Source: Deltaproteobacteria bacterium (GTDB lineage: Bacteria > Desulfobacterota > Syntrophobacteria > Syntrophobacterales > Syntrophobacteraceae). From it: a stretch of DNA of 64,000 nt. Under the pieces are notes generated by a model. The model was not told the origin of the DNA and ran no database searches. It saw only the letters and a program-made list of their open reading frames with translations. Numbering within the stretch: the stretch's first letter is position 1; each line of letters starts with the position of its first letter. The translations under genes and the position numbers were made by a program. Location of the stretch: contig JAAYVE010000018.1 in the NCBI GenBank assembly GCA_012517315.1, positions 48,291-112,290 of the forward strand, in the 5' to 3' direction. Of this stretch, positions 44,224 to 53,450 are shown piece by piece.

Positions 44224-44694
44224 ATGTCTGAGACTCTTTTTACCAACATTGCATTGTGTACCGATTTTTCCGAGAACGCCGACGAGGCCTTTAACACGGC
44301 AAAGGATCTGGCGTGGCGCTATGGTGCCCAGCTTCATATCGTCCACGTGATGGTCAATTTTTCCCTCTCTCCACCCATACACAGTACCTACATGCCCATC
44401 GAGTACGATTCCAAGTTTATTGAGCAGGTGACCGTGGCAGCCAAGGAGACCATTCAGCAGCGCTACATCAGCAGACTAAAGGAAAAGCAACCCTACGAAG
44501 TCCACCTCCTTTCGGGATATGCTTCTTCGGAGATCATCCGCCTAGCGAAAGAAAAGAACCTGGACCTCATTGTGATGGGGTCCCACGGTTTGACGGGCAT
44601 CGCCCATGTTCTTTTTGGGAGCACCGCGGATCGGGTGGTTCGCAGGGCACCGTGCTCTGTCCTCACCGTCAGGTCGACCGCCAAGAAGGAGTAG
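44224..44694 (+). CDS. Universal stress protein (UspA family)
   Basis: 156 residues. NIALCTDFSENADEAFNTAK and LHIVHVMVNFS at the N-terminus; LDLIVMGSHGLTGIAHVLFG with STADRVVRRAPCSVLTVR at the C-terminus is the complete ATP-binding Usp signature. The start ATG at 44224 is preceded by AAAGAGGAGACCGACC. It differs clearly from the neighbouring usp, so this is a pair of diverged paralogues. Confidence 0.93.
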   Translation: MSETLFTNIALCTDFSENADEAFNTAKDLAWRYGAQLHIVHVMVNFSLSPPIHSTYMPIEYDSKFIEQVTVAAKETIQQRYISRLKEKQPYEVHLLSGYASSEIIRLAKEKNLDLIVMGSHGLTGIAHVLFGSTADRVVRRAPCSVLTVRSTAKKE

Positions 44695-44810
44695 CGCGTG
44701 GTTCGGGTTCACCCGCTTTTCGCGACGTTTCCCTCACCAAATCAGATTGCAGGGAACGGATATAACGGAGGGCGATGGCTTCTCTTCCCTGCCGAATTTG
44801 GAGCAACTTC

Positions 44811-45833
44811 ATGAGCCATTTCCAAAGGAACATTCTCATCACGGGGGTTGCCGGTTTCATCGGCTACCACTTGGCCCTTCGCCTCTTGAAGGAGGGTGCT
44901 CCGGTGGTGGGGATCGATGTGGTCAACGACTACTACGACGTCAATCTCAAGTGGGATAGACTAAGTCAGCTGAAAACCTTCGGGCACTTCGAGTTCCGGC
45001 GCCTGGACCTCAAAGATCGCAACGATGTAGACGCTGTCTTCAGGGAACACGCACCGGAAACGGTTGTTCATTTGGCCGCCCAGGCGGGTGTACGGTATTC
45101 CCTCACCAACCCCCATGCCTATGTGGACAGCAATCTCGTCGGCTTTACAAACATCCTGGAAGGGTGCCGGCACCACCAGGTGAAGCACCTTGTGTTCGCT
45201 TCTTCCAGTTCCGTTTATGGTGCCAATACGGCCATGCCGTTTTCCGTGCACCAGAACGTGGACCACCCTGTGTCCCTTTACGCCGCAACGAAGAAGGCCA
45301 ACGAACTGATGGCCCACACCTATGCACACCTTTACGGTCTCCCCTGTACAGGTCTTCGGTTCTTTACGGTATACGGACCATGGGGAAGACCGGATATGGC
45401 GCTTTTCTTGTTCACAAACGCAATACTTGCAGGACGCCCTATCCAGGTCTTCAATCACGGCAGGATGCGCCGGGATTTCACATACATCGACGACATTGTG
45501 GAAGGGGTCAGCCGTGTCATGAAACGTGCTCCACAGCCGAACCCCGATTGGAGTGGAAATCGTCCGGATCCGGGCTCCAGCTACGCTCCCTATAGGATAT
45601 ACAACATCGGCAACAATCAGCCCGTTGAACTGCTGCATTTCATTTCTACCCTAGAGGAGTGTCTCGGAATGGAGGCGGTCAAGGAGTTTCTCCCCATGCA
45701 ACCAGGAGACGTTCCGGCAACCTATGCCGACATCAGCGATCTTTCCCTGGACTTCGGATTCAGCCCCAAAACGCCGGTGAAGGAGGGAATTGCCCGCTTC
45801 GTGCAATGGTATCGTGAGTATTATCGGATCTGA
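44811..45833 (+). CDS. NAD-dependent sugar epimerase, UDP-glucuronate 4-epimerase-like
   Basis: 340 residues of the extended SDR family. NAD-binding [39 protein letters not shown] (typical of UDP-glucuronate epimerases), [37 protein letters not shown] and the catalytic [17 protein letters not shown] (YxxxK). [19 protein letters not shown] and [16 protein letters not shown] close the family pattern. It would make UDP-galacturonate for surface polysaccharide. ATG at 44811 follows GGAGCAACTTC. Confidence 0.9.
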   Translation: MSHFQRNILITGVAGFIGYHLALRLLKEGAPVVGIDVVNDYYDVNLKWDRLSQLKTFGHFEFRRLDLKDRNDVDAVFREHAPETVVHLAAQAGVRYSLTNPHAYVDSNLVGFTNILEGCRHHQVKHLVFASSSSVYGANTAMPFSVHQNVDHPVSLYAATKKANELMAHTYAHLYGLPCTGLRFFTVYGPWGRPDMALFLFTNAILAGRPIQVFNHGRMRRDFTYIDDIVEGVSRVMKRAPQPNPDWSGNRPDPGSSYAPYRIYNIGNNQPVELLHFISTLEECLGMEAVKEFLPMQPGDVPATYADISDLSLDFGFSPKTPVKEGIARFVQWYREYYRI

Positions 45834-46033
45834 CTGACGATGCGTCGGCGGGGAGTCATGGAAAAGGACTGCCGGTGCAGGAAGGGGTTGGGAAGGGTTT
45901 GGGGGAGAGCCGGCGAGAGGATGGAGTGGCCGCATCGAGGGCGGAATCGGTTCTGAGAGAGGTTGAGCCGGCTCCCTGGATCAATTTTGCAGCGTCTTGG
46001 GTTGGCCCCTGGAGGGGTGTTCGCCAAGGCACC

Positions 46034-46546
46034 TTAGGCAACCTTGTCGAGAATCGTCAGGTCCTCTGCGTTGAGAATGCGGTCGATGTCGAGGAGGATC
46101 TTCACACCGCCTCCCATTTTGGCCATTCCCAGAATATAGTCGGTCTCCAGCTTGGTCCCGAATGTGGGTGTTTCCTCGATGTCCGATGCCTTGATGTTCA
46201 GTACTTCCGAAACCGAATCCACCACGATGCCGATGGGGAGACGCCCGGAGGTGCTTTGGATCTCCACGACGATGATGCAGGTTCTTTCGCTGTATTCGAT
46301 GGATTCCATTCCGAACCGCAACCGGAGATCGATGACCGGAATCACCTTGCCTCGAAGGTTGATCACTCCTTTGACGAATTGGGGAGTCTGGGGTACCGGA
46401 GTGATGCGCATCATTCCGATGATTTCCTTGACCTTGAGAATCCCAATCCCGTATTCTTCACTGTCCAGAGAGAAAGTCAGGTACTTGCCCTCCTTGTCTC
46501 CCGTGTTTTTCATAACCTGATCAATCACCGCCGTTTCTCCTTTCAT
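46034..46546 (-). CDS. cheW: CheW-like chemotaxis coupling protein
   Basis: 170 residues, a single CheW domain: GKYLTFSLDSEEYGIGILKV, GVINLRGKVIPVIDLRLRFG, CIIVVEIQSTSGRLPIGIVV, VVDSVSEVLNIKASDIE and ILGMAKMGGGVKILLDIDRI. It links methyl-accepting receptors to CheA, but no other chemotaxis gene is in the window. ATG at 46546 follows GAGGAG with a ten-base spacer. It is convergent with the epimerase gene. Confidence 0.93.
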   Translation of the reverse strand: MKGETAVIDQVMKNTGDKEGKYLTFSLDSEEYGIGILKVKEIIGMMRITPVPQTPQFVKGVINLRGKVIPVIDLRLRFGMESIEYSERTCIIVVEIQSTSGRLPIGIVVDSVSEVLNIKASDIEETPTFGTKLETDYILGMAKMGGGVKILLDIDRILNAEDLTILDKVA

Positions 46547-46740
46547 GATCTCACAACTCCTCGTCGGTACGGTCACATTCGGTCTTGTCTCTGGCATTGC
46601 AGACAGGGCTTGACGGGCTTCCCTCTCTTAATCGGCAGAAAACTGGAAAAACATAGGAAAAAGTGTGCTGGTCGGCACATGGAACTTTCGACAGCGGGGT
46701 GGGATTACCCCACAGCCCATTGCAATCCAGGCCCGAAGTC

Positions 46741-47856
46741 CTAGTAGGGATAGAACAAGTCCTGTCGATTCAGGACTTCACAGCCATTGGAGGTGACCCG
46801 CACCATGTTTTCTAGGCGGACCCCGCCGGCACCAGGCAGGTAAATACCGGGTTCGACGGTGACCACCATGTTTTCCTGGAGCACAGTCCCTTCGGTCCTT
46901 CTCAGGCCGGGCTTTTCATGCACCGCTAGGCCGACACCGTGACCCAGTCCATGACCGAAGTATTCTCCATAGCCGGCTTCGGCGATCAAATCCCGAGCGG
47001 CCGCGTCCACTCGAACGCTGTCCTCTCCGGCGCGAATGGCGTCCTGCGCCGCCAGTTGAGCTTCACGGACAATGTGATAGATCTCCTTGAGTTGCTTCCC
47101 AGGGGTGCCGGCAATCCAGGTTCTCGTCATGTCCGAGCAGTACCGGTTCAGCCGGCTGCCCAAGTCCAGAATAACCGGTTCCCCAGCCTGGATTTCCCGG
47201 TCGGATGGAACCGCGTGGGGCAGGGAAGCATGGGGGCCGCTGGCTACGATGGGGGGAAACGAAACACTGTCCCCTCCGGAGCACCTGATGAAACTCTCGA
47301 TAGACCAGGCAATGTCCCGCTCTTTCCGGCCGATGGCCAGTTTTTCCCACACCGACAGCAGCGCCTGTTCCGTGAGTTCCAGGGAGCGTCGGATCCATTC
47401 GATCTCCTCCGGTTCCTTGATGATGCGAAGCTCTTCCACAAGGCCGTCGAAAGCGAGTACGGATGCCGATGGGCAGGCATCCTTCAGTGCCTTTTCCACT
47501 TCCTGAAAACGTTTCCAGGTTAGAAAATGCCCTTCAACGCCCAGTCTTTCAGTCCTCAATGTCTGAAAAAGATCCCGTAGAGGCTGTGCCAGCCCCTCAC
47601 TGTATACATGCACCCGGAACTGCGATGCCTGCTCTTCGGCTTCCTCCTTGTAGCGAAAGTCTGTCAAGAGCAGCTGTGAAGAGTCGGTAATCAGCAGCGC
47701 GCCGGAACTCTCCGTGAGTTGCAGGTCCTCCGCCTGGAAGCCGCTCAGGTAAAAGCGGTTTTCAGGCACGGCAACCAGAAAGGTGTCCAGCTGCTCCCGG
47801 GCCATGACTCTCCGAAATCTGCTCAGCCTGTCGTGGATTCTGCCCTCTGTCATCAT
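46741..47856 (-). CDS. Xaa-Pro aminopeptidase / M24 family peptidase
   Basis: About 371 residues. An N-terminal creatinase-like domain (FLVAVPENRFYLSGFQAEDL) precedes a pita-bread M24 metallopeptidase domain with the five metal ligands: LDLGSRLNRYCSDMTRTW (two Asp), EYFGHGLGHGVGLAVHEKP (His), VTVEPGIYLPG (Glu) and GVRLENMVRVT (Glu). It removes N-terminal residues preceding proline from peptides. ATG at 47856 is chosen over a longer frame to 47913. Divergent from mnmA. Confidence 0.92.
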   Translation of the reverse strand: MMTEGRIHDRLSRFRRVMAREQLDTFLVAVPENRFYLSGFQAEDLQLTESSGALLITDSSQLLLTDFRYKEEAEEQASQFRVHVYSEGLAQPLRDLFQTLRTERLGVEGHFLTWKRFQEVEKALKDACPSASVLAFDGLVEELRIIKEPEEIEWIRRSLELTEQALLSVWEKLAIGRKERDIAWSIESFIRCSGGDSVSFPPIVASGPHASLPHAVPSDREIQAGEPVILDLGSRLNRYCSDMTRTWIAGTPGKQLKEIYHIVREAQLAAQDAIRAGEDSVRVDAAARDLIAEAGYGEYFGHGLGHGVGLAVHEKPGLRRTEGTVLQENMVVTVEPGIYLPGAGGVRLENMVRVTSNGCEVLNRQDLFYPY

Positions 47857-48287
47857 TGCACCCTGCCCCTTGAGTTTGGGTCCTGTCGAAAAAAGGAGAT
47901 TCCCCGCCCACAAAACCGAAAATCAACAAAATCCCCGGCATTTCACAGGGAAGCCCTTCGGGCCCCTGCAGTTTGAAAGTACGCAATGTGCTGGGGATTT
48001 TCAATGCATCACCGAAGGAGGGCTGAATAACAGACGGAATTGGGGGTGCCTGCTTTGGGTGAGTTCACGGGGGATTGATCGGGCTGCGGCTTCACTTCCT
48101 TCCGATCCGAGAGGGTGATCACCCGCCACACAAAAGGGTTGGGTGAAGTGTGTGGTCATGATATGAATCACCACTTCAGCCTCTTCGCCTCTGATCGGCG
48201 GATCATTGCGAGGGGTCGGCGGCAATCTCCGGCGTACCGATGTCGGGGGGTATTTGTCGCAGAATGCTCATACGGAGAAATTATTCC
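47857..48287. other. Divergent intergenic region (peptidase / mnmA)
   Basis: About 430 bases without a credible gene. A weak plus-strand promoter-like pair, TTGGGT with TATGAA 17 bases later, lies near 48138-48166. Nothing else recognised. Confidence 0.35.
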
Positions 48288-49364
48288 ATGCGTATTGCGG
48301 TGGCAATGAGCGGTGGTGTGGACAGCCTTCGGTCAGCGGTGCTGCTGAAGGAGCAAGGGGGCTCCGTCTGCGCACTACATATGCGGTTGCCGGCTCAAGG
48401 GGACCTCGAGGGAGACGAGGATGGGGTGTTTGACAGGAGGGTGGAGAAATTGAGAGAATTGACTGCTAGGTTCTCCATTCCTTTAACTGTTGTGGACATG
48501 AGGCAAGCATTCGAGGAGAAAGTCATCAGGCCCTTCCTCAAGGCTTACCTGGAGGGATGCACCCCAAACCCCTGTGTCGTCTGCAACAGTGCCATAAAGT
48601 TCGGATTACTCCTTGAGGAGGCTTTGAAGCAGGGGGCAGACGTTCTTGCCACAGGCCATTATGCGCGGGTTCTGCGTCCCCATTCCCCCAAAGGCCGTTT
48701 TGCTCTTCTGAGGGGAGAGGACCTCTCGAAGGACCAGTCGTACTTTCTCTTCCAGTTGACCCAGCAGCAGTTGTCGCGAATCCTGCTTCCTCTCGGTTCC
48801 CGCACCAAGCAGGAGACAGTCGAATGGGCGATGAATGCCGGGGTCCGGTCTTTCTTTGGTAAGGAGAGCCAGGAGATCTGTTTCATCCCGTCAGGGAATT
48901 ACCAGGAATTCCTTCGCAGAAGACTGGGGCTTGACCCCTCTGCTCGAAGGGGGTCCGTCATCGATGTGCAGGGCAACCTCGTGGGTGAGCACAACGGGGT
49001 TTTTGGATTCACCGTCGGCCAGAGGCGCGGTTTGGGCATCGCTTCTTCGGCTCCCTATTACGTCGTGGCCCTGGACCCTGTGGCAAATGTCGTGCGCGTG
49101 GGGCGCAGCAAGGATCTTCTGTGTCGTGAATTCGGCGTGGGGGCGGTGAACTGGGTGTCCATAAAGCCACCCGTAAAGGAGGTGCGAGTCGGTGTACGGA
49201 TACGCCACCAGCATGCACCCGCCCCTGCCACCGTCTTGCCTAGAGGGGAGGAAGAAGCGGTCGTCCTCCTGGACGAACCGCAGCAGGCTGTGACTCCGGG
49301 TCAGGCAGCCGTTTTCTATGACGGGGACACCGTCGTTGGGGGGGGGACTATAAAGCGGGGGTGA
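48288..49364 (+). CDS. mnmA: tRNA-specific 2-thiouridylase MnmA
   Basis: Adds sulfur to U34 of tRNA-Glu, -Gln and -Lys using ATP. 358 residues. PP-loop IAVAMSGGVDS; NPCVVCNSAIKFG with the first catalytic Cys; ATGHYARV; SKDQSYFLFQLTQ; SQEICFIPSGNYQEFLRRR with the second catalytic Cys; FGFTVGQRRGLGIA; and the C-terminal beta-barrel. ATG at 48288 gives the family N-terminus. The residues after the PP-loop read LRSAV rather than the usual SVAA-like sequence. mtaB follows 33 bases later, so two tRNA-modification genes form one unit. Confidence 0.94.
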   Translation: MRIAVAMSGGVDSLRSAVLLKEQGGSVCALHMRLPAQGDLEGDEDGVFDRRVEKLRELTARFSIPLTVVDMRQAFEEKVIRPFLKAYLEGCTPNPCVVCNSAIKFGLLLEEALKQGADVLATGHYARVLRPHSPKGRFALLRGEDLSKDQSYFLFQLTQQQLSRILLPLGSRTKQETVEWAMNAGVRSFFGKESQEICFIPSGNYQEFLRRRLGLDPSARRGSVIDVQGNLVGEHNGVFGFTVGQRRGLGIASSAPYYVVALDPVANVVRVGRSKDLLCREFGVGAVNWVSIKPPVKEVRVGVRIRHQHAPAPATVLPRGEEEAVVLLDEPQQAVTPGQAAVFYDGDTVVGGGTIKRG

Positions 49365-49397
49365 TCGCACGATCGCCCTTTTCGTGCGGCAGGAAGC

Positions 49398-50765
49398 ATG
49401 GAACAGATGGGGGAGTTGCTTGAGAGAGTGGGGCACAAACCTGCGGCTGCGCTTGAAACCCTCGGCTGCAAAGTCAACCAGTACGAGTCCGCCCATCTGC
49501 TGAGTCTTCTTGCGGGAGAAGGCTTTCGCATTGTCCCGTTTCAGGAGACGGCAGACCTGTACGTGGTCCACAGTTGTGCTGTGACGGCCAGAGCTGCATA
49601 TCAGACGCGTCAGTTGTTGCGCAGGGCACGCAGGCGGAATCCTCAGGCGCAAATCGTGGTGGCCGGATGCGGCGCCCAGCTGGAACCGGACCGATTCGAA
49701 GCAGAAGGTCTGGCGACGCACATCCTCGGCAATCCCGAAAAGCACGACCTCCCCGAATTTCTGTCTCAACCTGCATCCCTTGCTCGACCGCTGAAGGCTG
49801 TCAGTAACCCGCGCCTCTGCAGCACACTCCAGGCACTGCCCGTTCAGGGCATGGGCAAGGGCCGTTCTCGAGCATACCTAAGGATTCAAGACGGTTGCGA
49901 TGCCTTTTGCACCTACTGCGTGGTCCCTTATACCCGGGGAAAGAGCCGAAGTCTCCATGGGGAGGAAGTGCGAAGACAGATGAGCCGTTTCGTTGAAGCC
50001 GGCTTCCATGAGGTGGTTCTCACGGGGATTCATCTCGGCCGCTGGGGCAAAGATCTGCAGCCGGCGAGCGATCTGTCCAGCCTGATCGTCTCTCTCACGG
50101 AGGGACAGGAGGGATGGGGCAGGATCCGGCTGAGTTCCCTGGAACCCATGGAAATTACCCCTTCCCTCCTTTCAGTTCTCCGTTCGAATCCTTCGATCTG
50201 TTCCCATTTCCACGTACCTCTCCAGCACGGCGACGAGGCCATACTCGCCAGGATGAGACGACCCTATTCACCGGGTTATTATGCGGAGGTCCTTTTTGAA
50301 CTGCGCCGCCTTTTTCCCAGGGCTTCCATTGGAGCCGATGTCATGGTGGGATTCCCGGGCGAGACAGAGAGGGAGTTCCAGAATACCTATTCGCTCATTG
50401 AGGTTCTGCCTTTGACATACCTCCATGTCTTTCCTTTTTCCCCGCGTCCCGGAACACCGGCGGCCGAATGGAAAGACCGCCCACGGGGAAGGGATGTCCA
50501 GCGCAGGGCCAAAGTGCTGTGGGGGTTGGGGGGGAGGAAGAAGAAGGCGTTTTCAGAATCGTTCCTGGGACAGAAGCTTCAAGTTCTCGTGGAAACGCCG
50601 CTGGGAGGGGGGTGGTGGCAGGGCACGAGCGACAACTACTTGAAAGTGCGTTTTTACTCCCCCACCCCCCTCGCTCAGGGCTGTCTTGTATGGGTTTCCT
50701 GCGAAAGGCCGGAAGAGGACGGCCTTTCGGGAAAGCTCTTCGAAGGGGGTCTCAATCTTCTCTGA
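49398..50765 (+). CDS. mtaB: tRNA t6A37 methylthiotransferase MtaB
   Basis: 455 residues, radical SAM methylthiotransferase that converts t6A37 to ms2t6A in tRNA. N-terminal UPF0004 domain with three Cys (LETLGCKVNQYES; VHSCAVTARA; VVAGCGAQLEP), radical SAM motif LRIQDGCDAFCTYCVVPYTR (CxxxCxxC), VVLTGIHLGRWG, HFHVPLQHGDEAILARMRRP and VGFPGETEREFQNT, then a C-terminal TRAM-like domain. The TLGCKVNQYES block and length point to MtaB rather than MiaB. The 3' end overlaps the convergent DUF6178 gene by 14 bases. Confidence 0.92.
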   Translation: MEQMGELLERVGHKPAAALETLGCKVNQYESAHLLSLLAGEGFRIVPFQETADLYVVHSCAVTARAAYQTRQLLRRARRRNPQAQIVVAGCGAQLEPDRFEAEGLATHILGNPEKHDLPEFLSQPASLARPLKAVSNPRLCSTLQALPVQGMGKGRSRAYLRIQDGCDAFCTYCVVPYTRGKSRSLHGEEVRRQMSRFVEAGFHEVVLTGIHLGRWGKDLQPASDLSSLIVSLTEGQEGWGRIRLSSLEPMEITPSLLSVLRSNPSICSHFHVPLQHGDEAILARMRRPYSPGYYAEVLFELRRLFPRASIGADVMVGFPGETEREFQNTYSLIEVLPLTYLHVFPFSPRPGTPAAEWKDRPRGRDVQRRAKVLWGLGGRKKKAFSESFLGQKLQVLVETPLGGGWWQGTSDNYLKVRFYSPTPLAQGCLVWVSCERPEEDGLSGKLFEGGLNLL

Positions 50766-52452
50766 AGAGGAAAAATCGGACCAGACGGGGATCGGGCACC
50801 TTCCGTTCTTGTAAAAAGGGTTCCATCTCCCGGGCGTAAGCGTCTAAAACGGGTTGCATGTAATTCTGCAGCATATGACCTTCCGCGTTGTCTGCCACCC
50901 AACTATTCAAACCTTGAAAGAGAGTTGCCGCAAGTTCCTCCGGAACCAACCGGGGGAACAGGTCGGGCCATTCCCCGAGGACGATCGGTTCGAGGTTCCA
51001 TCGGCGCCGCCAGGTGCAGTTGGCCGCAGCCGTCAGGACCATGGCGCCGATGGTGACGTCTTCCATTCCCCTGATATGTCCATCGTACCATATGACGGCC
51101 TGAAGGCAGTCTGCACGAGGATCAAGCGCTTCGTATACTTTCCTCAGGGCTTCGATCATGGCGACCAGTGCTTCCCCATAACGCAGATCCTCCCGATTTC
51201 TCATGTGATCTGCAGCGGGTTTCAGGGTGTCTGTCTTGCTCCGTTGTCGAAGAATTCGGGGTGTCGGTTCGAGGAGCAGTTCCACTGCCTCGTTCCATTC
51301 GGGATCGATGCAGTGAAGACCGTGTGGCCATCTGGAAAGCCAGCCCGTGCGCAGGATTCGCTGCATTCGATTGCGGATTTGGACCGCCTGGGAATGGCCC
51401 AGCCTGAAGAGGTGCTCCAAAAAACAGGTCTGCACGATCTCCGGTGCTCCAACCCCTGTTTCCATGGCCAACGTCTCCATACCCAGACTGACGCAGGCCG
51501 CAGCCTTGTCCATGGCCTTGCGCAGTGTTTCCGGGGCTTCCAGGGACATTCGGTCCGCCGTGACGACTTTGTTGGCTAAGGCAGCCAGTTCCCATTGAAG
51601 CGTGTCCCGCATGCCGCGGTCCTCAATTCCCCTCACGGCAGCGGCCAGCAGATCTCCCCGGGGAACAAGGGCGAAGGCAAACGCAGGGGCAGGGGAATCT
51701 ATGATCGCGGAATCCATGACACCGACCTGCCGGGGGAGGATTTCCCGGGTGGATACCGCCCGATAGATTTCCAGCGCATCGAAAAAATCGGGAATGGCTT
51801 GGTCCTCCATTCGTCCCCTGTGAAAACGATAGGCTTCCTCCTCCATCTCCGCTTCACTGGCCCAGATGACATGCTGGAGGAGTTGAGTGTAAAATCCCCG
51901 GTTCACTTCGAAGAGGATGCTCAAAAGGTTCTTGAGCAGATCTTCATGTTGGGGATATCTTGCGTCCCAGTAGAAGTGGTCGTCGAGCGTATTGGCAGGC
52001 AGTTGGTCCATTGCCTCGAGTGGATCGATCTCTTCCGGGGCTGCGGCCACATGAATCCACTTCTTGAACAAGGTGACCAAAAGTTCGAAATCCGCGTGGC
52101 TGAGCCACTCCAGCAGCTTTCGTCGACTCCCTCTCGCCAGCAGATCAATCCATTCCAGGGCTTTCGCCGGCTGGACCCGGTCTTTTCCCCACCATTCCAG
52201 GCCGAACAAAAGGTCCAGTTGCTGGACCCTCGCCATTGTGAGGAGAGGGATCGCATCTTCTCTTCCCAATTCCATGACGGTGAAAAAGAAGTCCTGGGGT
52301 GAGAGGGCTTCAACGGTCTCCCGTGCGTCCTCTCTCTCCAGGATCGCTCTGAGACGTTCTTTGACCGGCATGGCCATCAAGAGCGCGTGCAGCTCAGGGC
52401 TGGCCAGGTATTTGCCTGCGTCCGCCTTCGGGAGAGTTGCATCCCTATTCAT
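50752..52452 (-). CDS. DUF6178 family protein
   Basis: About 566 residues, mostly helical, no catalytic motif or membrane segment visible. Blocks such as LSPQDFFFTVMELGREDAIP, DLLFGLEWWGKDRVQPAKAL, ANTLDDHFYWDARYPQHEDL and FYTQLLQHVIWASEAEMEEE match my memory of the DUF6178 family found in Desulfobacterota. Function unknown. ATG at 52452 is preferred (a second ATG lies at 52464). Divergent from sufCB. Confidence 0.75.
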   Translation of the reverse strand: MNRDATLPKADAGKYLASPELHALLMAMPVKERLRAILEREDARETVEALSPQDFFFTVMELGREDAIPLLTMARVQQLDLLFGLEWWGKDRVQPAKALEWIDLLARGSRRKLLEWLSHADFELLVTLFKKWIHVAAAPEEIDPLEAMDQLPANTLDDHFYWDARYPQHEDLLKNLLSILFEVNRGFYTQLLQHVIWASEAEMEEEAYRFHRGRMEDQAIPDFFDALEIYRAVSTREILPRQVGVMDSAIIDSPAPAFAFALVPRGDLLAAAVRGIEDRGMRDTLQWELAALANKVVTADRMSLEAPETLRKAMDKAAACVSLGMETLAMETGVGAPEIVQTCFLEHLFRLGHSQAVQIRNRMQRILRTGWLSRWPHGLHCIDPEWNEAVELLLEPTPRILRQRSKTDTLKPAADHMRNREDLRYGEALVAMIEALRKVYEALDPRADCLQAVIWYDGHIRGMEDVTIGAMVLTAAANCTWRRRWNLEPIVLGEWPDLFPRLVPEELAATLFQGLNSWVADNAEGHMLQNYMQPVLDAYAREMEPFLQERKVPDPRLVRFFLFRED

Positions 52453-52582
52453 GAAAATTCCCAAGATTTGAGGCTGTTGCCTGGCTCTGTCCCATCCATG
52501 TCCTTCCGTTACTCAGTACCTCAAGATATATCATAAACTTATTGCTTGCGTAACGGGTGGACAACCATTATAAAATGTCCAT

Positions 52583-52618
52583 ACCATGGGATATCAGTTC
52601 ACTCGAAGATCCCATGGT
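52583..52618. promoter_or_regulatory. 10-bp inverted repeat in the sufCB upstream region (possible operator or RNA hairpin)
   Basis: ACCATGGGAT at 52583-52592 and ATCCCATGGT at 52609-52618 are perfect inverted copies with a 16-base spacer. They lie just after an AT-rich TATAAAAT element (52570-52577) and 62 bases before the sufC start. The position suits a repressor site or a leader hairpin controlling Fe-S cluster assembly genes. No regulator gene is adjacent. Confidence 0.5.
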
Positions 52619-52679
52619 GGAGAAGACCCTCATTTTTCTTGTCGTGGCAGGTGTGCATCGGCACCTCAGGAGATGCGTC

Positions 52680-53450
52680 ATGCTCGTTGTAGAAGACCTG
52701 CAGGTGGAACTGGCAGGAAAAACCATTCTCAAGCATATCGATTTGGAAATCAAGCCGGGAGAAACGCACGTTCTATTCGGTCCCAACGGTTCGGGGAAGA
52801 CGTCTCTTCTCATGACCCTGATGGGATATCCACAGTACAAGGTGGTGGGTGGGAAAATCCTGTTCAAGGGCTTGGATATCACGCACAGTCCGATCAACGA
52901 GCGCGCAAGGCTTGGGATCGGCATGTCATACCAGCGGCCTCCGACCATCCATGGTCTAAAGACGCGGCAGATGGTCCAAATTTGTGCCGGCAACCGGCCG
53001 GATCTGAAGGTGGAAGACCTCGCGCAAGATGTCCATTTCACTGATTTTCTGGAAAGAGATGTGAATGCCGGTTTCTCGGGAGGAGAAATCAAGCGCTCGG
53101 AATTGCTCCAACTCATGGCCCAGGATGCGGACCTCCTGCTCTTCGACGAACCCGAATCGGGAGTCGATCTGGAGAATATTGCGCTTGTGGGCAATACCAT
53201 TGCCAGACTGTTGCAGAAGAACGGCGACGACCTGGGAGGCAGGACCCGGCTCCAGTACAAGCTGGAAAGGACCAAGATGGGGCTGATCATCACGCACACC
53301 GGCTATATCCTGGATTATGTGCCGGTGGACAAAGGACAAGTGTTGTTCGACGGTGTGTTGAGCTGCAGTACAAACCCTCGCGAGATATTCAGGTGTATCA
53401 GCGAGGTGGGATATGAGGAATGTGTGCGATGTACGCTGGAGAAAACTTAA
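52680..53450 (+). CDS. sufC: Fe-S cluster assembly ATPase SufC (SmsC-type)
   Basis: 256 residues, soluble ABC ATPase of the SUF family. It has Walker A FGPNGSGKTS, Q-loop IGMSYQRPPTIHGLK, signature FSGGEIKRSELLQLMAQD, Walker B LLLFDEPESGVDLENIAL and switch His LIITHTGYIL. Works with the SufB-type scaffold to assemble Fe-S clusters in the cytoplasm. ATG at 52680 is chosen because AGGAG lies six bases upstream; the frame is open further 5' to 52557. Overlaps the scaffold gene by 22 bases. Confidence 0.93.
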   Translation: MLVVEDLQVELAGKTILKHIDLEIKPGETHVLFGPNGSGKTSLLMTLMGYPQYKVVGGKILFKGLDITHSPINERARLGIGMSYQRPPTIHGLKTRQMVQICAGNRPDLKVEDLAQDVHFTDFLERDVNAGFSGGEIKRSELLQLMAQDADLLLFDEPESGVDLENIALVGNTIARLLQKNGDDLGGRTRLQYKLERTKMGLIITHTGYILDYVPVDKGQVLFDGVLSCSTNPREIFRCISEVGYEECVRCTLEKT

